64,000 nt of DNA from Agrypnus murinus. Lineage: Eukaryota > Arthropoda > Insecta > Coleoptera > Elateridae. The notes under the pieces are model-generated. The model was not told the origin of the DNA, searched no databases, and saw only the letters and a list, made by a program, of their open reading frames with translations. Both the position numbers and the translations under genes were made by a program. This document shows positions 21,961-34,359 of the stretch, piece by piece (the stretch's first letter is position 1; the number at the start of each line of letters is the position of its first letter). The stretch is taken from contig OV816025.1 in the NCBI GenBank assembly GCA_929113105.1, forward strand, positions 115,156,386-115,220,385, given 5' to 3'.

Positions 21961-24080
21961 TCTCTGAATTCCTCGCTTTTCTATGGATTTGATCATTTAA
22001 AAATATCTGAATAGTGTAACAAATGGGAAAACCCCCTATACACCGCTGTCGAACATTCGATCCTGAAGGCAGAATGTATGACTCATCGACATGACTCATC
22101 AACAGTTGCATATATGAATCATTGATAACAGAGCGAAACACAATACATCAACCAGTCTAATCTAGAATGTTCCGGCAATCCTATATGGGATGTATAAAAC
22201 CACCGCCGCGCAAGAGAAGGAATCAACTATTGTTCGACCGGGGAATTGAATATGTGCTTTGTGTAATTAGTAGTCAAATATCAGTGAATAAATAAATGTA
22301 TAAATGAATGTTGTATTAAAAATAAATAGTCCTTAAATAACCTACTTTAAGTTTGTAAATATCTACCATTTAAGTTCGTTAACAGTTTATAATTATAGTG
22401 TTTGTAATTAGTGTATATAAATAATATTTCTCTTGTTAATAAGACGATTAAACAGCATTTTTTGTATTATTTTAAAAAGATCGCTACAATATGTTACCAT
22501 TCGACGTACGAAATCGTCAAAGAAAGGTTCTTTTTAATTTAATCTTAGTATTTATTAAGATTTTTATTGTATTTCTTTACGTTCAATTTAGTGTTTTTTG
22601 CATAATTTAGAGATTTTTAATATTATTGTCTATCCAGTGGCAACATATGCAAAACAGGGTATAGTATAGGCTGTAGTTCATCAATTCATCACAGCATAAA
22701 AATATATAGCATAAAAATGCACAGCGTATTCACTCGATGGTCGCCACTTTGAAGTAGTTAAGCTATCTTCGAATATTGCACGCGCCACAATCAATTCGCT
22801 GTAGCTTTCCGATCGTCATCGTCACTGCAAGCTGGTAATATTGAGCAAGGGATATCATAGCGTAACTGTTATTCGATAACTGAGAATACAACAAGGTCGC
22901 ACACGGTTGGCTGAAAATATTTGCAAAAGTGCATCTCCTAGTTGTTATTATACTGTGGCTTTATAGAGTGACAGTGGAGACAATACGTATACGCGTACAT
23001 TTCGAAGCAAATTACAGCCTATTGTATTTTTTCATAAATCTTGTCATTTAGCAGACAGTCGTCACTAATATATATTTCCTGTCTGTTTGAAACTCCTAAA
23101 TTGGACGTAAAATATTTGAACTCAAGATCTTGAAAATATTTTATTTTTTATTGTTTATAATTAGTAATGAGCTAATGTTTGCATGTATGCCTGCTATGGG
23201 ATCGGCGTCATTCGATTCAATCTTTTTTCTGGAAAGAGCGTAGAGGTTCAGGTTCAAAATATTTGTGCAAAAAAAGAGGAATAGGAGTGAACAGTAATTT
23301 AGTGAGTCAATCACGCCAGAGTTGAAATTCTTCTGAATAGAGACATAAAAGAAAGAAATTTATATAATAAGCGGGGACAGAGGTACGATTGTGTAACTGT
23401 AATTTCAGGAGTTGTTTCAAGTTTCAAAGACTTTCTAAATTACGTAAGCGAATAACTAATTTCACAATCTAACCATAGTATTTATGTATAACGTTTTTCT
23501 AGCTTTGTCTGAAAGTTGCAAATTATAAGGTTGATGAATAACTGTTAGAAAGTTTGTCATGGCACTATTAGGACTCCACTGGGACATTTTGCTCTGGTCA
23601 ATTTAGAGCGATTTATCAAGATTTGTTTTCATGTGAAAAGTGGATCATTTCGTACCGTGCAATTGCAGTGCCAATGTTAACTTGAGAGATCTAGGAGACG
23701 TACAACACACTCAAATAGATGGTGTAAAGTAACATTTTGGGATCTCGCTGTAGGTATATTGTTATAAAATATCATTGGATTTTCATCTTTGACATCTCGA
23801 AATATAATGAAAATGGGATTCTTGAAAAAAGCCATACCGTTAAGCCATTCTTCAAAGTATAGCCATCAGCTTCGTTAAATCTAGTTAAATCAAGATAAGT
23901 ATGACATTCTTCTCAGGTTTTGACAATGCCCTGATCCATTAAATTAAGGTATATTTAAGTTATTTGCTAAAGGGTTGCAAAGTAATTGCTAAAATTGTAG
24001 TTGCTAAAGGTAACTGGTCGCTTTTGCTTTGAAATAGCTAAGGCCATCCTTCAAAATTGCTTGCGAGAGTTTTCTAAAGG
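21960..24080. other. No gene recognised
   Basis: Contains a TATAAAA at about 22194 followed by a GC-richer stretch, which could be a promoter or LTR remnant, but no partner repeat was seen. The rest is AT-rich and non-coding in appearance. Confidence 0.45.
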
Positions 24081-24320
24081 ACGAATGCAATCTTGACTTA
24101 TGAAACGAGTTTTTTTTATGCTATTTTTTCTATTTTGCGCCTTTTATTCCCTTTTTAAATAAAAAAATCACAATTTCAAAATTTAGGGAATTTTGTGGTA
24201 GTTGACAACACTGATGATGTGACATGACATTTGAAAATTTAAATTTTTAGAGTGAAGTTTTTGTCAATTTTCTATTTTTGTAAAATTTTTTCAATGCTAC
24301 CAACTTTGAAAAAGTTGGGC
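24080..24320 (+). repeat. Dispersed repeat, copy 1 (inverse copy at 52225-52480)
   Basis: The stretch from TTCTAAAGGACGAATGCAAT to TGCTACCAACTTTG is found again, reverse-complemented, inside the hAT element 51947-52725. No ends were defined for this copy, so it may be a decayed relative of that element. Confidence 0.75.
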
Positions 24321-24545
24321 TATTAAAGCACTCAAATAAGCTATTAACGCACTGTTTTGGGTTCTTTAACAGCTTTATTATAGACACAAAATAGAAAAAG
24401 ATACATATGTGTTTGAATATCGGAAACAATAACATTAAATTTTTTAAGTTGATATCACTGTTGAACAGCTGTTTTTAAAATGTCAAAAACAAATACAAAA
24501 TTGGGATTTTCAGTGTTGCCAAATGCCAAACACTTAATAAAGTCT

Positions 24546-24704
24546 AGGGCCGGTATTATAAAACTTTTTACTTCTTAGATAAAATTTACTTTGAGAGTAA
24601 ATTCATTTGTTCTGTCAATTTCATATGCAAATTGACATAATAAATTAATTTACTCTCAAAGTAAATTTTATCTAGGAAGTAAAAAGTTTTATAATACCGG
24701 CCCT
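24546..24704. mobile_element. Palindromic MITE, about 158 bp
   Basis: The arms AGGGCCGGTATTATAAAACT...GAGAGTAAATT are almost perfectly inverted, leaving a short centre. The whole element folds into one hairpin. The flanks give no clear target duplication. Confidence 0.75.
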
Positions 24705-24745
24705 TTAACAAATTTTATTTAAAACTAAGTTATTTTCTTTAAATA

Positions 24746-25673
24746 ACGGATGTCACACATGAAATGAGAATTTAGTTAGCTATGCCTGTAGGAATTTGCA
24801 TAAGTCAAACGATTGAATTTAGTTATCTAATTGAAATTGCTTGTTTGATGTGTCAGTTTTACATTTAAGTTGGTAGATTTTTAGTGTTTTTTTTAAATGG
24901 GTTATAACAAACAATTTTTTGAGAGGATAAAATTGCTTTTTGGATGCAAGAGTAGAAAAATACATTGTTTGTCACTTTCGCGCCAAAGAATTTGCTGTTT
25001 TTATGATATATAGACACTTTGAATGCTTGTGAAGAAAATCATGAATTACTTACAACTGCAAAGGTACATTCAGAAATGAAAATCCGAAGGTCGTAGTCTA
25101 GCTGGCCATTCTTCTAGAAGAAATATTGATGCTGTTAATTATGACATGAGCAGTAGCCGTAACTTCTCAGGTGTACATACAAGAGTGTATGCCTAAATTG
25201 TTAAAATCTGTAGAAGAATATCATAACGATGGATATGGTTTTTGATCCAACATGGCTCGTTCCCACTGTGCAAAAGCAACCCTTGGATGGTTCGAAACCA
25301 ATAATGTAAGATACGTACCTGACAACTGTAAGCCACCTAACATTCTCAAAGTTCAGCCAATTGAAGGCTTTTGAGCTATATTGTCTTGGGCAGTATAGAC
25401 AGTGGCTCGTAAGCTTAAAATCAAGATCAACTGAAACGCCATATTAAACAAAAATTAAGATCAGTAGATATGAATGTTGTCCGAACAATGATGGCTATGG
25501 TCTGGCCAATATTGCGAGTTATATAAGAAGGCATTTCTGACGCAGCACTTTAAATAATTAAATTAATTTACTAATTATTGTAGTTTAATATAAAGTTGTA
25601 AAATTTTAAATATATTAATTGAATAGCCCTGAAATTAAACAAATCTTATTCTCATTTCATATGTGACACCCGT
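24746..25673 (+). mobile_element. Tc1/mariner-type transposon relic (928 bp)
   Basis: Ends ACGGATGTCACACATGAAAT and, inverted, ACGGGTGTCACATATGAAAT, continuing GAGAA. Both are flanked by TA (24744-24745, 25674-25675). It contains a broken transposase on the plus strand. Confidence 0.85.
25215..25552 (+). pseudogene. Tc1/mariner-type transposase C-terminal part
   Basis: In shifting frames the sequence gives PHCAKATLGWFETNNVRYVP, then a PPNI...QPIEGF block and a LKI-type motif, then VDMNVVRTMMAMVWPI. This matches the end of IS630-Tc1-mariner transposases with the order FxPK..NPPN..RPIEDFW. The catalytic Asp before PH and the Glu/Asp of the IED block appear mutated or displaced by frameshifts. 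Stops interrupt it several times. The N-terminal DNA-binding half is not recognisable. Confidence 0.65.
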
Positions 25674-25679
25674 TAGTTT

Positions 25680-26700
25680 TAAAATAACGACAATAGGACA
25701 AATAAAATAAAGTATTCGTTTCAGAAGACGTTATAAAGCACGCGTCCAAGTCTCCAAGTAGAAAAAAAACGCGTAGCGGGAAGTTTTTTAAGGGACAAGC
25801 GTGAAAACGTGTCTTATGTATGTTAGCTAATATAAGGTATTAGCTTCAAGCTTCATTAGTATATTAAAATATACTTTGTATTTTCATTCAGTTAAAACAA
25901 GCATTCTTTTCACGGATGCATCTTATCCACTCAAAAAGTAGAAGTAATCCACTCAATCCACTTAAGTGTTTTTATCTATATAATTGATTTCCAGGTGAGC
26001 AGCCCCTCCACGCTCCTCCTTGGCTACGCCCATGGATGCCACAAGCCAACTTATTCTTGCTTTAAATGGGACTCCCTTTGTTTTACATACAGTGTGTTCA
26101 TAAAAAACAACACCAGATTTAAATTGATAATAGGTAACTTGGATTAAAATAGACCTATACTCTATAGCCTGTAAGTTCCGATGCACGTCATCAATAATCT
26201 TTTCAAATTCTTTAAGGTTGGTTTTTGTAAACTTGACAAAAATAAATATAACAGTTATTTTAAAGGATTTTTGAGTTATTATAATTTTACATGTAATTTT
26301 ACATATAGATTTTACTGTAATCCATAAAAACATCATTTTATTTATTCCCGTTTGGCGTCTATTATATTTGAGTTTATATACTCGAAATGCAAACTGTAAA
26401 AGAATTAACTGCGTATAATCTTCATATTTGTCTTTCGACTGTTGGCAATACTGTTGTTTCTCGTTTACTAATCAATCAACAATCGATTTTTGTTTTCATT
26501 TGTGTATACTTGGCAACACAAACGTATATATACATGTGCTAAATTGGTTGCATATACATAAATAGTCATTCCACTCATGTAAAGAATGTAAAAATATTAA
26601 ATTAATGAAGTCATTTGAGGCTATGACGTACGAGTGACGTGCATTGGAACTTACAGGGTTTATTCACGAAAATCATGTAGCAGTAGATGGCGCTGAAAAT
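25680..26700. other. No gene recognised
   Basis: The largest frame (25962-26336, minus) has no recognisable domain. No terminal repeats noticed. Confidence 0.5.
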
Positions 26701-26710
26701 TGCAAGTTGT

Positions 26711-27018
26711 TAGAGTCACTACATCTAGTCACCTAGGCCTCGCTGGTCGATCAGAGTACCGCAAAGCACCGCCATATTCTGGCAAAAGAAGCACAAAATT
26801 GTTCATTATTTGTATCTGTATTGCATTTAATCAAATCCATGTTTACTTTAAAAGATTTTTCTTATTCTGAAAGATCAAACCTATAATATGTCAAATACGT
26901 AAAACGTGGTTTTAATTTGTCCATTATTAAAAATTGCACTTCTCTGCTCCTATACGGCGGCATTTTGCGGTATTCTGACCGACCAGCGCGGCCTAGCTGA
27001 CTAGATGTAGTGACCCTA
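26711..27018. mobile_element. hAT MITE family 1, copy B (308 bp)
   Basis: Ends TAGAGTCACTACATCTAG and, inverted, TAGGGTCACTACATCTAG. The flanks CAAGTTGT (26703-26710) and CAAGATGT (27019-27026) match 7 of 8. It shares its full length with copies at 17508 and 48094. Confidence 0.9.
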
Positions 27019-27029
27019 CAAGATGTTGG

Positions 27030-28180
27030 ATTTAAGAGTGAATAACAAACTTTATGCGTAATGCTGCATAGATGTTTGTTGCACTTTGTGACGGTAGAAG
27101 AATCAGTTTAAGATAGTTTAAACACTGTTTAGCAATAAATAGAGCTTTCTAAAGCGTTTATAGACATGAACAGCGTATGACTTATTTATTACCCGGATTT
27201 ATATTAAATTAAATACCAGGGTGGGATCTGTCAGTTTTAGATACTAATAATTCTGCTGTGAATTCCCAGCTTCCTAAATATGAATACAAAAATAGATCAT
27301 TGTTAAATATTGTTAACCAACTGCTATTTCAAAAATAATCTGTATTTTAAATATTTTTATTTTATTTCGTATTTCAAACAATTGTTTATATACCACAATT
27401 AGTAATATAAAGTATATCTTTATGTCCGTTGCCAGTGACACCGGAGTTCAAGACGCTCTTGATCTCCGTTGTTGTTGGCAACGTAGATCATTTGATGTTG
27501 CATAACATTAGCGGACAAATTCAACATTTAAACTTTGAAATATAGTCGAATACCTACTATTTAAAAAAAATCATCAAAATCGGTGCCCAAAAGGCGAATT
27601 CCGAGGTATTTTTCTCTAGGAAACCGACTAATAAATAAATCTAGTAGATTACATTTAAGAAAAATTTATTATTAAATTTTAATTTTTGTTAATTGTTATG
27701 ATAAAATTTGTGTTTTATTTTATTTGTTATAATTTTTAATGTGTTTTGCAATTAATAAACACCGCCCACAGGAAGCTTCTGAGCAGGCACCAATGCCTTT
27801 TTAAGCTCTTTCGTGCAGTGTGGGAAGTAATTGCAAAAAATGCCTGGAACAATTTATACAGGCGACTCTAAGTACGTCTTTCCACTTTTAAACTAATTTT
27901 GGATCCTTTCGAAAGCCATGGAGCAATGTGCCTTTAATGCAGTAACAAGAACACTGAAAACTATTTCCTTGATTTCGTGAGAACAATTTTATGTATGTTT
28001 TACATTTTTTGTTTGTATTAAAAAAGTATATTGAAAAACGCTTCACTGCTGATTTCAACGAAAAATTCATGAAACTTATTTAGCTAAATCACAAAAACCA
28101 TCTAACACATGTGACAAAGTGATTTGTTATTCACTTCTACGTCGATTGCCTCGTTGAAATCTAGATGTCGCCTACTCCGT
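27030..28180. other. No gene recognised
   Basis: A short inverted pair near 27422-27525 (ATGTCCGTTG / TAGCGGACAA) might be ends of a small repeat. Otherwise AT-rich non-coding sequence. Confidence 0.4.
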
Positions 28181-28188
28181 GATTTTCG

Positions 28189-28609
28189 TAGAGTCTCTAT
28201 AATAATATTAAATAATAAGAATAAGAGTTGGGACATGTACGATGCCAGATTTTAATTGGCTGGATCCAATGTCAAGGAGTACATGATCTTAAAAGTCTGG
28301 CACTTTGTTTTTTAAATTGTATAACATTTACATTACTTTACATCCTAATACACATTTTCGATATGAAATTAAATATTCTTAATATAATATATGTATTATT
28401 TATAAGTAAATAAATTCTTATAATAATGTTGAATCGAAAGACTTATTGACATCTATGTACGTAGTTTGTTAAGAAACAATTTGTCAAATCAAACAACTGA
28501 AAATTGATAGGTGAAAATACTTTATGAGAAATCAAGTCGTTCTTGACATTGGATCCACATGTCTTAACTCTTATCTTATATAACCTATTATTATTATACA
28601 GGAACTCTA
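28189..28609. mobile_element. hAT MITE family 2, unit 1 of a tandem pair
   Basis: Ends TAGAGTCTCTATAATAAT and, inverted, TAGAGTTCCTGTATAATAAT, continuing to AGAGTTGGGACATGT. Left flank GATTTTCG (28181-28188), right flank GATCTTCG (28610-28617). It shares length and sequence with unit 2, which begins immediately after the right flank. Confidence 0.85.
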
Positions 28610-28617
28610 GATCTTCG

Positions 28618-29042
28618 TAGAGTTCCTGTATAATAATAAGTAATAAGAAGAGTTGGGACATGTACGATGCCGGACTTTAATTGGCTGGATCCAATTAAGT
28701 ACATGGAGTACATGATCTTTTAATAGTCGGACACTTTTTTAAAATTGTATAACAAAATATAAATTACATTACATCCTGGTACATTTTTTTCTTGTAGGTA
28801 ATTAAATTTTCTTAATAATAATATGTATTTTTTATTAGTAAATAAATATTAATAGTATTATAATAATGTCGAATCAAAAGGTTTATTGGCATCTATATTT
28901 TGTGAAGAAACAATTTATCAAATCAAACAACTGAAAGTTGACATGTGAAAATACTTTATGAAAAATCAAGTCATTCTTGACATTGGATCCACATGTCCTA
29001 ACTCTTATCTTATATAACCTATTATTATTATAAGGGACTCTA
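28618..29042. mobile_element. hAT MITE family 2, unit 2 of a tandem pair
   Basis: Ends TAGAGTTCCTGTATAATAAT and TAGAGTCCCTTATAATAATA. The left flank GATCTTCG is shared with unit 1; the right flank is GATTTCTGCG, a diverged copy. Body matches unit 1 in the same orientation. Confidence 0.85.
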
Positions 29043-29054
29043 GATTTCTGCGAA

Positions 29055-31170
29055 TAAACGCATCTTACATACATCTTGAAGTGAGCCGTTAAATAGTTAT
29101 ATGATTTTAAAGTTGAAAAAGTAATTTATATTTTTTGCTATAACTTAAAAACCGATGAACCATTTTAAATCAGATTTGGTAAATAAACAACATGTTAATT
29201 AGGAAACATTTTTCATCCTTTCATGTTCTTTAATGATTAGCAATTACACCGTAAATTATGTTGTGCAAAATAAACTTTGCAAAATTATGCAAATTAATAA
29301 AAACATAACCTTGATTTATTAAACCGCATACAATAATTAAAGCACTTAGTTTGATTGGCTGTTTGTATTGCAGATTGATTTACAAAAGGAAGACTATAAC
29401 AGTAACTATTATAAAAGTATTGCCAACCTTGTAAAGGGATATAATATGACAGTATGAAGATACACAAAAAGTCAATAGATAAATTCCAAATATTGAAAAT
29501 GTGCAGCGTAGGTTATACAAAATTAAACTTTTAAAAATTAATGTAATTTAAAATGTTAAATTAAAATAAGAATTACAACCGTATGAGAGGTAAAAACTTT
29601 TAAACGAGCATTAAAAAGAACAATTTCATAAAAATAATTTCTCATCGATTTGCCTACAAAAAAAGAACGCGAAGGTTTTCTTGGCTCGAGCTATGAAAAT
29701 GAAAAGTTTAGCTCTCTATATAGAGCTTTGCTTTATTTTTTTCCTTGGAGATAGGGGTGGTTATATATTTTACAGATTACCGCTTTCAGGATACGATGAG
29801 GTGGGGTGTAGCGATTTTCTATTGGTTGAATTTCTTCTTATACAGTCTTCCCCGTTACGCCTAGTTGTTTTATGCGTTATTTTCACCCTTAAACCGGGAG
29901 TGAAAACGGCCGCTTAAAAGAGATCTCTTTAAATCAAAACCCTTTACGATTAAATCTACTTTTGTTGCTCCCTAATTATAATTATGGTGCTTTTGATTGT
30001 TTTTCGGCGTTTTCTCTTTTCTGCTTTTACGTTTTAATTTAACTTCGTTTTAGTTCTCTCTTGTGTTTTAGTAGTCTGTACCTAATTAAATTTTCCTTAA
30101 TTATTATTAAAGCTTGATATGAATAAAATTAACTCTGGAAATTTTTCTTTTCTTCGAGTTCATTAAAAAACCGATTTGCCAGGCATAGAGTTAATACTTG
30201 TGCATACTTTATTTCTCTTTGATGTGTATGTTCATATTCTTTTGGTAAAACATGAAAATATAAAAATCCCTACATTATCAAATAAGTAATTATTTATGTA
30301 ATTAATTAATATTAGTAAGTTGTCTTATGGAACGCATGTTCATTATCGAACTCCTCGACTTCGTTTCGTTCAATAAACTTAAAATTCGTTCCATCGCAAT
30401 ATTTTTGGACAACAAATTTTATCTAATATAACATTTAAAAATTAATTGCCATGCATTTTTCAAAATCAATCAATTTTTATATTTGGATCTCACTCCTAGA
30501 AAGCAAAAAAGTAACAAATGATTTAGCAATAAGTTATTCACTTCGCTGTCAACTAATATATATTGTAATATTTCTTAATTAATTGAATAGTAATTAAAGA
30601 CGAGAATTAAATGCTGATTAAGAAATTAATGTAAAATAATGCAATGTGTCCAAAGCAGCGATTTATTTATAAATGGAATAAACACATGTAAAAAATAATT
30701 TAAGTGTGAAATTTTATACATCCCTAACCTTGTTTCGTAAATCAAGTGGCAAATATCAAGAAATGATACATTTAGATAATCGTCCAAAGTCCAAACAATT
30801 TTATATGTTCATGGTCATTTAATTTATAAAGGAACCGGATGACTTACCAGGTGCTCCACTACAGCAGGTGCTTGTTTTGAATTTCTCATTATCAGCTAAA
30901 TCATATAATGAAAATACAGTGGCGTGGATCTTTTATATAACACTTTTATGCCATCTAAATCACATAAAGAAATATTACTAGACAAGATTATTGGTACGCC
31001 AATGATCCGACATATTGCACAGGCTTATCAGAAAATCTTTCTCGTTTCTGGCTTATTATGCTACTTAGTCTACAGGATATGAAATATGATATTAGATATA
31101 GCACTAATATTGCTAATAATTATGCATTAGCTTAATTTGCTTGCGTTGCGTTGCAAGTGAAAATCATATG
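29055..31170. other. No gene recognised apart from a hairpin at 30325-30394
   Basis: AT-rich. The frame 29681-29917 has no recognisable domain. No transposon ends noticed. Confidence 0.5.
30325..30394. repeat. Hairpin (H12)
   Basis: TTATGGAACGCATGTTCATT...CGAAC pairs with GTTCAATAAACTT...CGTTCCAT around TCGACTTCGTTTC. A related arm, TTATGGAACGAATGTT, occurs alone at 58497. Confidence 0.55.
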
Positions 31171-31181
31171 GCACCAATGTA

Positions 31182-31460
31182 ACGGGTGTTCGAAAAAAAC
31201 TGTGGTCAAGTGGCCTATGGAAAAATTTCAAACATAGGACGCAGCTTATATGTTACAATTGCAACATAACCCTATTTATGAATGTCATAAATTTTTTTAT
31301 GACATTCATTTATGAATTTATTTATGAATGTCAAATAAATTTGACATTGGACATTAGGCGCCATTACAAAGCTCCAGCTGTGGCTCTAGTCACGACATAC
31401 GGTAACGATGACAAATGCAAACACCAGCCAACTTGACCACAGATCTTTTTGAACGCTTGT
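31182..31460. mobile_element. 279-bp TA-target MITE
   Basis: Ends ACGGGTGTTCGAAAAAAACT and, inverted, ACAAGCGTTCAAAAAGATCT, both followed by GTGGTCAAGT. TA flanks at 31180-31181 and 31461-31462. The centre holds an inverted TTATGAATGTCATAAA block. The end type suggests Tc1/mariner. Confidence 0.75.
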
Positions 31461-31462
31461 TA

Positions 31463-32960
31463 GTTCTGATGAGCAGTAAAAATAAATTAGAAGATAGTAG
31501 GCTACAAATTGACAGAATGGATGTTTTCCAATGTTCAGTTAAACAACGAATCCAGGACTGGACTAATGCATAAGCATACTAAGCACGTGCTTAGGGTTTC
31601 AACCAGATAGGAGCCCCCAGCTACTGAACATTTTTTCTTTCTCTTTAATTTATTTTTATCAATTTTCAATTATACAACAAATAATGTTTCAAACTTTGAC
31701 AATTCACAAACCTAATTTTAAATAAAATCGACAATTTTAACAAAATAATAATACCATGGGATTTATCACAAATAATAATCAAGTAATTTCCGTGATTTTC
31801 AATTGATCCCAGGAATAATCGGTTGACTTGACAGATTTTCAAAATGTAGTTTTTTGTAACACATGCACGCAAAGTGGCGGTTTTGATGTCTGTAGAACGG
31901 ACCTAAAGCACTACTATTTAGCCTATGACAAAAAAGGTCGGCTTTAGGGCAAAAAACTATACTTTTTATCCCTGAGCCACCCTGTATATAAAATACAGGT
32001 GAATGTATATAAAAATATAGATTAAAGACGGGTTTTGGAGGGAGAGAGCAGTCCGGCTCTGAACGAGTTTATTTATCCCCTCAACATATTTCGTATCTCA
32101 TATGCATCATCATAAAGAGTATAAAATTGCCTTATTAAACTTACGTGCCTAATTAAAAGAATTTTATTTAAAATTTGCCATTTTGACGGTAAACTTTTAT
32201 TTACAATTATCAAAATGAATAAAACAGAAGGGTTCAAGAAGTTACTTAAAACCACGTCTTACGTAAAAAATGCAACAGAGCTTTTATATTCATAGGCGCA
32301 ACTAGTATCTAATCTTTTTTGGAGGGAAGTGGGGTAAATTCAAAATTCTGCCAAATGTATTTTGTTCTTTTTGCTTGCAGCATTTTATAAGAGATCTTTT
32401 CCTTTTTACGTTACTATATTTATTTTAGTTGTCTATTTAGTCTAGCTATTTATAGGTCTTCCGAGGTATCAGATTAAAATATTTTCTTTTTCAATAAAGG
32501 CTATGTATGTATGCATAATGTAGGTACAGGCTCACATAAGATGACCCTGCATCTTTTCTGGGATACTGTAAGAATTACGAAAAAAAGTTAAATACCAATG
32601 TTGGTTAATATAAAACAAATTTAAATGTTTTGTTACTTTTGCATATACAGAGTGAGCAATTTTGTTACGGCTATTATTAATTTATTTAATTTTAAATGGT
32701 ATATCCTGTATACCGTTTAAATTACGTTTTTCGATTCTACACTTTATTTTAAATATGTTTGGTTCATACATATAGCATGAGATTCTGCACAGTTTTTGAA
32801 TAAATTCAGTTTCCCAGACATTTTTTTAAATGTAACTTTTACAAACTAAATTTTCACGCAGCAAGTTACATTAACTAATTATAAAAATACATGACGTTTA
32901 TAAATATCTAAATTATCGTTTTTTATTATTTTATTGTTGAATAATATACGTGGTGCTCAA
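31463..32960. other. No gene recognised
   Basis: CACCCTG/TA at about 31980 looks like a single CAGGGTG-type transposon end without a partner. The rest is AT-rich non-coding sequence. Confidence 0.4.
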
Positions 32961-32967
32961 TCCACTA

Positions 32968-34351
32968 CACTGTAAAAATGAGGTGAAATTTACCTTGGGA
33001 AAGAGTTAACTTTCTTCTCTTATTTGCGGTAGTTTTACTCTAAAATTTAACTTTACCTATACGTTAATAGTTGTATTACTATTTGTGGTAAAATGTTCTT
33101 TAATTGTGCAAAATTACACAAATATAAGTAATTCTGTTATATTTAACTGGTTAAAATCACTATCCATAATGTAAATTTACATAATTCAGAAAATATTTCC
33201 TTGGAAATGTATTATAACTATTGAGTTATAATACATTTTCAAGTTATTGAACTTGATTCATTTTTAGTGTAATATTAAAGATAAGTTGAACTTTAACGAG
33301 TACAGTGTAATTTTACCCTTAATATGTTTTTAACCGATGAGATACTATTTCGCTGATTTCATTTGTTTGCTGGTGAGTGGTGACCTTCGTTTCGTGAAAG
33401 AATTCAGGAACCCATTATGAACAGTCCAAATAGGGGTTTTGAGGAATGGTCAAAATGGTGTGTACCAATTCTTTTATGATTTCTTGTTACAGGTTGCGCA
33501 ATCAGCAAAGCGTACCCGATCGATATCGTACGAAGTGTTCATTGCTCATTAATATTTTGTTTTTTGTTGTAGTGTAGTGCAGACTTATTTAAAGGCAAAT
33601 ATTTACACGTATGACCCAAGGTGGAAAGAATTTTATTTTATAGTAGAAGTTAAAATATAATAATCGGTAGGGATATGTTAAAATTACAAATAAATCAATA
33701 AAATAAAAATATTTTATTCAATGTTTTTCTAGGATGAATCAAAAATTGAAGAATTCGAAATAAACTAGCATAACTGTAATTGAGAAAGGTACTCGTGTAG
33801 AATTGTTTATACAATTTATAATTTTTAAATTTTGTAGGTGGAATCGAAACATTATCTGTTGTCTTCGAGAGACATTTCTGAAAGTCCCTTAAAAGAAGCT
33901 CTGTTAATGTCTTATACTTTATATAAGTACATACGTTCAATAAAAATTACTTTGGTTTTATTTTATGTTTCATACAATCCGTTTAGCAATGTAAGTGATA
34001 ATTAGACGTACGATTGAATTTGTAAGTACTTTCGCAAGTCATCATTACATTCAAAAAGTATTTTACGTTTGTATTTTAACCCTGAAAAGTACTATTGCCA
34101 TGACATATTAACTTTGTCATGTAACTTTACACAGGTATTTTAATGCTAAAATGTAAAATTACATTGAGATTGCAATTTTAATCTGTAAATTTATTTAAAA
34201 AGGAAACATTACAATGCAAAATTTAACCTAATATTGATATTTTCCACTTCCTATGAAAATTACACTTTGTAGTAAATTTACCCCAAACAAATAGAGGTAA
34301 CAAAGTTGCCTCCTTTCTTTAGGGTAAATTTACCTGTAATCTTTTAGAGTG
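32968..34351. mobile_element. 1.4-kb TIR element, non-coding
   Basis: Ends CACTGTAAAA and, inverted, CACTCTAAAA, followed on both sides by a diverged GGTAAATTTACC-type stretch and AAAG. TA lies outside both ends (32966-32967, 34352-34353). The interior has repeated words such as GTAAATTTAC and TGTAAAATTAC and only short frames without domains. The superfamily is uncertain; a TA target would fit Tc1/mariner. Confidence 0.6.
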
Positions 34352-34359
34352 TAGACCAA

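Noticed and set aside
22140..22300. Solo LTR or promoter with TATAAAA at about 22194
   Set aside because: No matching second copy, no clear TG...CA ends or flanking duplication.
25962..26336. Minus frame of 124 residues
   Set aside because: No recognisable motif, composition typical of AT-rich non-coding DNA.
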